Origin: an uncultured Pseudomonadota bacterium
Lineage (GTDB): Bacteria > Pseudomonadota > Alphaproteobacteria > Rs-D84
NCBI GenBank assembly: GCA_945483255.1
Contig: CALYRP010000007.1
Span: 1 to 13,070, forward strand
Length of the DNA: 13,070 nt
Reading direction: 5' to 3'
The notes under the pieces were generated by a model, which saw only the letters and a program-made list of their open reading frames with translations, had not been told where the DNA came from and did no database searches. Within the stretch, counting starts at the first letter, position 1. Every line of letters starts with the position of its first letter. The translations under genes were made by a program, and so were the position numbers. Shown in pieces: positions 7,844 to 13,070 of this stretch.

Positions 7844-8197
7844 TTAATCAACCAACCAACCTTTTTGATGCGCATAATCATGGATAACATCCATTGCTGA
7901 TTTCCAAAGCGATGCGGCACGGTTTTCGCTGTATATATACTGGTGTGGGGCTCGTCTTTTGTCGCCAAATTTTTTTAGAACTTCCAGTTGTTCATTTGTC
8001 AGTTTCCCACATAAATAAAGTTTTGTTATCAATGTTTCTACATCTAACATTTCGCAGGGACGACGTAAAGTTGCCCCACCACGTGAAAAACTGTTCTGTA
8101 ACGATTTAGAATATAAAAACCAAAACCAAAGTTGTTCTGCGTTTTGAAATTTTTCAATTGTTGTTAATTCGTCTTTTTTTATTGTGTTTGATAACAT
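7844..8197 (-). CDS. Hypothetical protein, 117 residues
   Basis: The ATG at 8197 has a strong ribosome site, AAGGAG, 8 nt upstream, which makes this a real gene. It lacks a signal peptide and membrane spans and is predicted mostly helical. Recognisable blocks are AEQLWFWFLYSKSL (20-33), GGATLRRPCEMLDVETLITKL (40-60, with a central RPCE), GKLTNEQLEVLKKFG (64-78) and a C-terminal NRAASLWKSAMDVIHDYA helix. The regular alternation of tryptophans, RPCE and helices looks like a conserved domain, but no name can be given. The terminator-like hairpin in its leader and the 113-residue partner downstream suggest it is expressed apart from the virB genes. Confidence 0.8.
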   Translation of the reverse strand: MLSNTIKKDELTTIEKFQNAEQLWFWFLYSKSLQNSFSRGGATLRRPCEMLDVETLITKLYLCGKLTNEQLEVLKKFGDKRRAPHQYIYSENRAASLWKSAMDVIHDYAHQKGWLVD

Positions 8198-8227
8198 GAT
8201 TTTTTCTCCTTGTTGTTATTTGTTATT

Positions 8228-8255
8228 AAAAAAAGTGCATTATTTCCTAATGCAC
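8228..8255 (-). terminator. Terminator-like hairpin in the leader of the 117-residue gene
   Basis: On the minus strand GTGCATTA (8255-8248) pairs perfectly with TAATGCAC (8242-8235), loop of 5 nt, followed by seven T (8234-8228). It is a textbook Rho-independent terminator, yet it ends only about 30 nt before the start codon of the next gene and just after a promoter-like sequence. It may be an attenuator, or it may simply stop readthrough from virB10. Confidence 0.65.
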
Positions 8256-8259
8256 AAAA

Positions 8260-8286
8260 ATTATAATAAAAACCGAAACTTGTAAA
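8260..8286 (-). promoter_or_regulatory. Candidate promoter for the two small genes
   Basis: On the minus strand, TTTACA (8286-8281) is followed after 15 nt by a perfect TATAAT (8265-8260); TTTTAC read one base earlier gives 16 nt. The spacing is slightly short but the -10 box is ideal. Transcription would start about where the hairpin at 8255 begins, putting a stable hairpin at the very 5' end of the mRNA. Confidence 0.4.
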
Positions 8287-8310
8287 ATCATACAACCATA
8301 AATAGAAAGC

Positions 8311-8365
8311 CGAATCGAAAAACCGATTCGAAAAAGACTTTTTGTTGCCCTTAATCGAATCGGTT
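8311..8365 (-). terminator. Overlapping inverted repeats after virB10
   Basis: On the minus strand AACCGATTCGA (8365-8355) pairs with TCGAATCGGTT (8331-8321), 11 bp, followed by a T-run (five T in total, two of them within the stem). The second arm can instead pair with CGATTCG (8317-8311) across the T-run. The first pairing looks like a Rho-independent terminator with a long loop, 25 nt past the virB10 stop. The two pairings exclude each other. The rest of the 192-nt gap between virB10 and the next gene holds only the promoter and hairpin listed separately. Confidence 0.55.
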
Positions 8366-8389
8366 AATTTTGTTTTTTATGATTGTTTT

Positions 8390-9502
8390 TTATTCAACTA
8401 TGATTGGTGGGAAACAATCGCCACCGGCATCTGGGCAACAATTAAATCCTGCTTCGCCCATGTCAGTATATGTTTCGCCTGCACAACATCCGTTTGTATC
8501 AGGTGCACTGCCGTCTTCACATGTTAAACCTGCATCTGCTTCCATTGATTGTTCATTATTTCCCCATGGATTCTGTATATTGCCTTCATCATCGTATGTC
8601 AGACCAAGGATTTCTGTATTATAAGATTTCGTTTGGTCGGCATCACCAGTATATATCAAACCATCTTCTTTGTCCCATGTCATAGAACCATAAGTTTTTT
8701 GGTTTTCAACAGATTGTGCCTGAATATTTGCATTATATGCATTTTGTTTTGCATTATTTTTTGCCTGATAATTTTGAGATTCACAATACGCCAATACTGT
8801 TCTGTAATCGTAGCCTGAATCTGCCCAATTTACATTCTTGTCAATAGTAATTTTTCCATTGTTATCTGGGGCACAATATTTATTTAAATTAAACGAACGT
8901 ATTTGACCTTGCCAAGATGGATCATCTGTCCCGACAAATTTTACTTCTTTTAAATCAGACCATTTACGACGGTGTTCAGATGCGTATGCTGTAAACGCGC
9001 ATTTCTTACCTGCGTTTTCTTCTTCGTCACATGTAACAATTAAATCAACCGGTGAAAAAACATTAATACGTGTTCCGGCGGCAATTGAAAATGGTGGAAC
9101 AGTATTATCAATTGCATCAACCAGTAATTTTTGTGTTATTTTATTCCATGTGTTTATAATGTCTTGTTTTGCCATTTCAGATGAACGAATTGTTCCAGAT
9201 TGAACAACTGTGTTGTTATCCAAATCAATTTGATTAATAACGGTATCGGTTATTGGTGCAATCATATTCACCGCCGCAGGAACCAATGCGGTTAATATAG
9301 GCATAACCATTTGTTCAACATAATCGGTGCTGCCGTGGCCTGGAACACCCATGCGTCCTTGGGCGTCTGCTGAATAAGGGTCTTGGTCAGGGCCTTCGAA
9401 ATTGAATTCTACACCATCTGGTCTGATAAATTGATACCATTTAATGTTCATACGGCCAAATGCCTGATACGGCCCAGGCAATTTGCCTGATAAATATCCC
9501 AT
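8390..9502 (-). CDS. VirB10-like protein, C-terminal part after the in-frame stop
   Basis: This is the longest ATG-initiated frame after the stop, 370 residues. Residues 1-157 are VirB10 barrel and antenna sequence, missing the strand encoded by the 33 open codons between the stop and this ATG. Residues about 158-370 are an extension not seen in standard VirB10. It includes KCAF, KYCAPD and AYCES cysteines, an Asn/Gln/Ala-rich stretch and a terminal block TCEDG, NGCC, FNCCP, GDCFPP. There is no signal peptide, so on its own it would not reach the periplasm by Sec. It is probably not an independent gene. Confidence 0.5.
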   Translation of the reverse strand: MGYLSGKLPGPYQAFGRMNIKWYQFIRPDGVEFNFEGPDQDPYSADAQGRMGVPGHGSTDYVEQMVMPILTALVPAAVNMIAPITDTVINQIDLDNNTVVQSGTIRSSEMAKQDIINTWNKITQKLLVDAIDNTVPPFSIAAGTRINVFSPVDLIVTCDEEENAGKKCAFTAYASEHRRKWSDLKEVKFVGTDDPSWQGQIRSFNLNKYCAPDNNGKITIDKNVNWADSGYDYRTVLAYCESQNYQAKNNAKQNAYNANIQAQSVENQKTYGSMTWDKEDGLIYTGDADQTKSYNTEILGLTYDDEGNIQNPWGNNEQSMEADAGLTCEDGSAPDTNGCCAGETYTDMGEAGFNCCPDAGGDCFPPIIVE

Positions 9503-9601
9503 TAATAATGTTCCGGTTGGTAATATAATTGTGCGCCCATCATCAGAATAAACGTTTCTGTCAACTGTTGCGTGAACAGGAATACTATAATTTGTATCTA
9601 A

Positions 9602-10813
9602 TTAACAATTTGGACCAGATTTATCACAACCATAAACACTTGGGTCTGCACGGACTTCGGAAACAATAGTGGCAGGAATAGGTTTAAATTGGCGCAATAT
9701 GAATGTTCTGTCATAAGGACGCGAAGATACAACTGATTCTGTGCCGAATCCAGAACCTTTTAAGGCATCTGTATCATAAGCTGTCCCTTTTTCAAAATCT
9801 TCCCATGAACCGATAAGTTTTCCAGAAGTTCTAGTTCCGCCTGCTTCCCAATTTGCACTTTCGCCGAATGTTCCGTTTGCACTTGGTGCGACGTATGATT
9901 TGGGTGCCCCAAGTTGCGGAACAGATAAATCACGTGTTCTGACATTACGATATCCGATATGATCTGAATCTGTACCGATTTTTGAACCATCTTCCAAAGA
10001 TGTTATTATGCCGGTATTTATATCATAACGTCCGGTTGGATTTGAACAATCTTTATCAGAAAATGGATGGAAATAATTTGCACCACGTTCTGGTTTTATC
10101 CAACCAATTTGACGACCAGATTGATCGTAACCAGGAATTGCAAATTCAGAACATTTTTCAGGTGGCAAAGAAAATTTTTCTTCGCTTTTTAATGGGTTTT
10201 CAATCGCGATAGTTTTTATTTCTTCAACCGCCTTTTCCACAACAGGTTCTGGTTCTATAACAGGTTCTTGTGTTTCTGGTTCATCAACGAACACAGGTTC
10301 TGGTTTTGGTTCTGGCTTTGGTTCTGGCTTTTTTTCTTCTTTTTTCCATGCAGAATAAGAAACAGAAACATCTTTTGTTTTTACGATATCTGGTTGTGAT
10401 TCAATATACCAATTAATTTTTAATACGGTATTTGTTTCGTTCTGTATTTGTGTTGGACGATATATAACATTTACTATGCAAAAATCAGTCAAATTATCAC
10501 AATCATCAGTTGTTGTTATTTCATCCACATCAACATCAATACTTTTTATAACCACAGGTGCGCTGACAGTGATATTTATACTTTTGCTAAGTGATTTGCC
10601 GACTTCTACTTCATTTAATTGAATTGTTTCTGGTTCGACATCAAAAGAAATGTTTTCGTTTGCTTTATTTTCAGATGTTGTATTTGATTTATTGCCCAAT
10701 AACAATACCAATAAAATAATAACAACAACAAATGCCGCACCCAACAATATCCATTGAATATGTTTAGGTGTGGAATTTTTTAATTCTATAAATTGTTGTT
10801 TTATATTTTTCAT
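9602..10813 (-). CDS. VirB10-like protein, N-terminal part up to the in-frame stop
   Basis: This is what ordinary translation of the virB10 frame would yield: 403 residues with the inner-membrane anchor, Ig/ASH-like domain, proline-rich linker and only the first strand of the C-terminal domain (PIPATIVSEVRAD), ending in GCDKSGPNC. It would lack the outer-membrane channel. The start codon is 8 nt after the virB9 stop with no clear Shine-Dalgarno sequence, suggesting coupling to virB9 translation. Confidence 0.6.
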   Translation of the reverse strand: MKNIKQQFIELKNSTPKHIQWILLGAAFVVVIILLVLLLGNKSNTTSENKANENISFDVEPETIQLNEVEVGKSLSKSINITVSAPVVIKSIDVDVDEITTTDDCDNLTDFCIVNVIYRPTQIQNETNTVLKINWYIESQPDIVKTKDVSVSYSAWKKEEKKPEPKPEPKPEPVFVDEPETQEPVIEPEPVVEKAVEEIKTIAIENPLKSEEKFSLPPEKCSEFAIPGYDQSGRQIGWIKPERGANYFHPFSDKDCSNPTGRYDINTGIITSLEDGSKIGTDSDHIGYRNVRTRDLSVPQLGAPKSYVAPSANGTFGESANWEAGGTRTSGKLIGSWEDFEKGTAYDTDALKGSGFGTESVVSSRPYDRTFILRQFKPIPATIVSEVRADPSVYGCDKSGPNC

Positions 10814-10821
10814 TTTTTATT

Positions 10822-12276
10822 TTATTGTATTCTTACCACGTGACAACTTGAACCACTGAATTTCAGTAATTGATCGCATAATTTTTGTGCAGTATCAATA
10901 TCAGCCAATGGTCCAATTCTTAAACGATACAGACGTGCTGTGGCAGAATCTGCGCCCAAATCACCAACACCTTGTTCATCAACAGCAAAGAATACACTGT
11001 TTTTATATGGTGTTAATAAACCTTCGCCATCGTCGCCACTGAATTTAGCCAAAAGACCGGTCCAATAATCGTTTAATGCCTTGACCGATGTGTCAGATTT
11101 TAATTCAACAGCAACGCCGCTTTGGTTGCTGGTTATCAATGGAATATTTGTTTGTGGCAAATAAGACCCCGCTGTTGTGCGCGCACTTGGTATCATACTT
11201 GCGCCAGCGCCCATTGATACATTGTTTGGTTGATTAGAAATATACATTGGTGTTGCGGAATAATCCATAATGCTTTGATCGATTGCGTATTGTTCATCAC
11301 CATATGCAATCGCATTCAAAGATTGATTGGCCGCCAAAGATTGTGCAACGTTTGCTTCTGCCAATGCCATAACAGATGCAGTATCAGCAATCAAGAATGG
11401 TTTTGCGCGTTTTTTAATACAAACAATTCTTTGTCCACTGCGCAAGACCATGTCGCCAACTGCTTCGACAATTAATAAACGACCATCTTCGCCATCTGTG
11501 CGGAAACCGACAGGACTTTCGCCACCTTCGACCAATAATGATACAACCGGACGCTGAGTCATAGAAATAACCTTGTCCCCGAAATCAATGTATGTGAATA
11601 TACGATCACGCCATACGCGTTCTGGGGCAATAACATAATCGTCTGGATTTGGAACAAAAATATCCAAATCAAAACGGAATTCAGATGGGTCAATTTTCAT
11701 TGTTTTTATCCACCCATAATCTTCGCCATCTACGCCGATAGTGTTTGTTGTGGTTTGGGCAGATTTTGTAAATATAGAACCCATTGCGCCGCCGACATTA
11801 GATGTTGGTGCAGATATACTTGATTTCCCACCAAGCGAAACATCAACCTGGGAATAAGTGATTTCACTGGAATTCACAGGATATGCGCGTAAATAAAAGA
11901 TGTATGTATTACCAGATTGACCGGTTACAATCATATTTGTATCGTTACCCAGGTTGTCTCGGGTTGGGGTAATATACATAGTATTACCACCTTTATCCGG
12001 TTTTATTTCAAACAAACCGTCATTACCAACAACCGCATCAGCGATTTTTTCACCATTTGGCAACGCGACCAATGTAGCCATACCTGCGCGGGTTTTTATT
12101 GGCAACACAGTCCCAGTCGACCATGTTAAATTTGCATAACCAGGTTTTGAAGATCCAGATGCCATGTTTGCGTTTGGATTATCCCATGCCGCTTGGAAAT
12201 CAGCGCGCGCCGGAACCACACAACTTAAAACAGCAATCAGAGAAATATTTAATTTACACATTTTTATAAAAGTCAT
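10822..12276 (-). CDS. virB9: VirB9-like T4SS outer-membrane core protein with C-terminal SPOR domain
   Basis: A 484-residue exported protein. The signal peptide ends at ARA (residues 23-25). Residues about 45-135 match the VirB9 N-terminal domain: GYANLTWSTGTVLPI, LPNGEKIADAVVG, TNMIVTGQSGNTYIFYLRAYP. Residues about 205-292 match the C-terminal domain that contacts VirB7 and VirB10: RVWRDRIFTYIDFGDK, RPVVSLL, DMVLRSGQRIVCI. A low-complexity Ala/Ser/Asn linker follows, then residues 387-484 with a SPOR-type beta-alpha-beta-beta-alpha-beta order, clearest in LYRLRIGPLADIDTAQKLC and the final CHVVRIQ. VirB9 normally ends after its C-terminal domain at about 270-300 residues, so the SPOR tail is an addition. 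The gene lies 24 nt after virB8 and 8 nt before virB10. AAAGGG sits 9 nt before the ATG. Confidence 0.87.
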   Translation of the reverse strand: MTFIKMCKLNISLIAVLSCVVPARADFQAAWDNPNANMASGSSKPGYANLTWSTGTVLPIKTRAGMATLVALPNGEKIADAVVGNDGLFEIKPDKGGNTMYITPTRDNLGNDTNMIVTGQSGNTYIFYLRAYPVNSSEITYSQVDVSLGGKSSISAPTSNVGGAMGSIFTKSAQTTTNTIGVDGEDYGWIKTMKIDPSEFRFDLDIFVPNPDDYVIAPERVWRDRIFTYIDFGDKVISMTQRPVVSLLVEGGESPVGFRTDGEDGRLLIVEAVGDMVLRSGQRIVCIKKRAKPFLIADTASVMALAEANVAQSLAANQSLNAIAYGDEQYAIDQSIMDYSATPMYISNQPNNVSMGAGASMIPSARTTAGSYLPQTNIPLITSNQSGVAVELKSDTSVKALNDYWTGLLAKFSGDDGEGLLTPYKNSVFFAVDEQGVGDLGADSATARLYRLRIGPLADIDTAQKLCDQLLKFSGSSCHVVRIQ

Positions 12277-12300
12277 CTCTTTAAACCCTTTGTCAAATCT

Positions 12301-12993
12301 TTACCAAGATGCTGTATCTGAATCAAGTGGGTCGCCATGACCAACCAAAACATCATATTGGACAACCTGAATACCCAACGGATTATCGCGTAGTTTTTCA
12401 AGGTTTTCCATCGTTCCAGATATTTTTTTATCCAGATCAGATTGTATCTTTATTTGTATTGTATAATTTTTTTGCGTTGTCTGTCCACCAATATTTTCGC
12501 AAACCCAGGTAAATTTTACATTGTATGTGTCATTGTTCATCCGCAAAACTGGTTCGTCGTTTGTCGGACTGGAAAAATTAACATCACAAGACACATTTGG
12601 TGCTTGTTCGCCCAATGCAAAATCTTTATAAAGACGTGTTTTTGTGAATGCAGAATATACCTTGGTCGAAGACCATGGGCGTATTATGCGTAACCAATTT
12701 TTGCGTGTCATACCCGAATTAGCATAAAGTGTGTTTCGTGCGATAACATATTCGCGAACAAAACCTTCTTTGTATTTATTAAGGGCGTTTTTATTTGATG
12801 CATTCGGTACCAATGGATCGATAACAATATTTGCCGAACGGGTGGGGGTATAAAGAAAGAAAACCTCTGGCCGTTCAAGTGGTATCATTTTCCAAAGTGT
12901 GACCAATAACGCCAACACCACGACAACAGACGTGGCCAGCACGAAAGTCAAAATCCTTGACATCAAAATTGGCGGTTCAACAATCTTTGCCAA
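12301..12993 (-). CDS. virB8: VirB8-like T4SS inner-membrane core protein
   Basis: A bitopic inner-membrane scaffold protein of type IV secretion systems, 230 residues from the chosen start. A short cytoplasmic N-terminus (about 11 residues) precedes one membrane helix at about 12-33, then a periplasmic VirB8 domain. It ends with NPLGIQVVQYDV, containing the NPLG motif known from VirB8 to be needed for dimerisation. The TTG at 12993 was chosen because AGGAG lies 7 nt upstream. The frame is open to a TTG at 13050, but that lacks a ribosome site and overlaps a promoter-like element; the ATG at 12963 also lacks one. Next to VirB9 and VirB10, in the usual virB8-9-10 order, the assignment is secure. 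A link to Legionella DotI/IcmL is less likely given NPLG and the neighbours. Confidence 0.87.
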   Translation of the reverse strand: MAKIVEPPILMSRILTFVLATSVVVVLALLVTLWKMIPLERPEVFFLYTPTRSANIVIDPLVPNASNKNALNKYKEGFVREYVIARNTLYANSGMTRKNWLRIIRPWSSTKVYSAFTKTRLYKDFALGEQAPNVSCDVNFSSPTNDEPVLRMNNDTYNVKFTWVCENIGGQTTQKNYTIQIKIQSDLDKKISGTMENLEKLRDNPLGIQVVQYDVLVGHGDPLDSDTASW

Positions 12994-13020
12994 AAGCAAA
13001 CTCCTACACTTTGTAAAATG

Positions 13021-13050
13021 ATTGTAGACAATTTTATTTATAAAGCGCAA
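13021..13050 (-). promoter_or_regulatory. Weak candidate promoter upstream of virB8
   Basis: On the minus strand TACAAT (13026-13021) is preceded, 18 nt upstream, by TTGCGC (13050-13045). The -10 box is good and the -35 poor. The predicted start near 13014 leaves a short leader ending in the AGGAG site. If real, the virB8-9-10 unit begins here rather than being transcribed from genes beyond the right edge. Confidence 0.3.
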
Positions 13051-13070
13051 GCAAAAAATGCTATTTTATT

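Larger units (their letters stand above)
8390..10813 (-). pseudogene. virB10: VirB10-like T4SS core protein, frame interrupted by an in-frame TAA
   Basis: One continuous frame of 807 codons with a single TAA at codon 404 (9604-9602). VirB10 spans the periplasm of type IV secretion systems and lines the outer-membrane pore. In order: short cytoplasmic N-terminus, membrane helix 20-40, an Ig/ASH-like beta domain about 55-155 (C105, C112), a Pro-Glu-Lys-rich linker 157-195, a spacer containing IGWIKP and DGSKIG, then the VirB10 C-terminal domain from about residue 370. That domain continues after the stop: VHATVDRNVYSDDGR and ILPTGTLLMGYLSG, then WYQFIRPDG, a hydrophobic antenna-like helix and PPFSIAAGTRINVFSPVDLI. 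About 210 residues follow the usual VirB10 end, finishing in a six-cysteine tail. The first ATG after the stop (9502) lies inside the barrel domain and lacks a good ribosome site, so a functional second protein is unlikely. Mutation, sequence error or readthrough are the options. Confidence 0.85.

Noticed and set aside
8342..8818. Plus-strand open frames opposite virB10
   Set aside because: They are antisense to clear VirB10 coding sequence, rich in Cys/Ile/Phe from the reversed codon pattern, and resemble no protein.
9602..9604. Reassignment of TAA to an amino acid in this organism
   Set aside because: dacF, rsmA, the antiporter gene, yidC, virB8, virB9 and both small genes all end at TAA at the expected family length, so TAA is a normal stop here.
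10250..10330. DNA repeat array within virB10
   Set aside because: The repeats encode a Pro-Glu-Lys linker (KPEPKPEP), common in VirB10 and TonB, and are not CRISPR or a separate element.
12994..13050. Longer VirB8 beginning at the TTG at 13050
   Set aside because: There is no ribosome binding site; the TTG at 12993 has AGGAG at ideal distance and gives a normal VirB8 N-terminus.
1..13070. tRNA, rRNA, CRISPR array, insertion sequence or prophage
   Set aside because: No cloverleaf, rRNA motif, regular repeat-spacer pattern, transposase or integrase was seen in the window.

Overview
The window is AT-rich DNA from a Gram-negative bacterium. The lipoprotein signal peptidase, YidC with a large periplasmic domain, SPOR-domain proteins and a VirB-type secretion system all point that way. 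Low GC, A/T-rich codon choice and gene content suggest a host-associated alphaproteobacterium, but this is inference and no rRNA is present to confirm it. The code is standard: TAA, TAG and TGA are all used as terminal stops and TGG as Trp.

Left end (1-979). A partial family 2 glycosyltransferase runs off the left edge on the minus strand. Upstream of it is a non-coding stretch of about 200 nt that folds as a long rod. It has its own minus-strand promoter and terminator and looks like a small-RNA gene, possibly 6S RNA. A plus-strand promoter for dacF lies next to it, placed so that the dacF mRNA would be nearly leaderless.

Centre (980-7463, plus strand). This is a housekeeping block for the envelope and information processing: a D,D-carboxypeptidase with SPOR tail (dacF), recR, rsmA, a CPA2/Kef-type cation:proton antiporter, lspA and yidC. 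The genes are tightly packed. recR and rsmA overlap by 4 nt, and a promoter-like sequence lies before lspA-yidC. A near-perfect bidirectional terminator at 7462-7485 separates this block from the convergent genes on its right.

Right half (7484-13070, minus strand). Reading right to left these are virB8, virB9 and virB10, core genes of a type IV secretion system, then a terminator region and two small unassigned genes (117 and 113 aa). Three things stand out. VirB9 carries a C-terminal SPOR (peptidoglycan-binding) domain. VirB10 has an extra Ig/ASH-like periplasmic domain and a long cysteine-rich extension past its usual C-terminus. The virB10 frame is interrupted by one in-frame TAA just before the outer-membrane barrel domain, although coding capacity continues in the same frame for another 403 codons. 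VirB11, VirD4, VirB4, VirB6 and VirB7 are not visible here.
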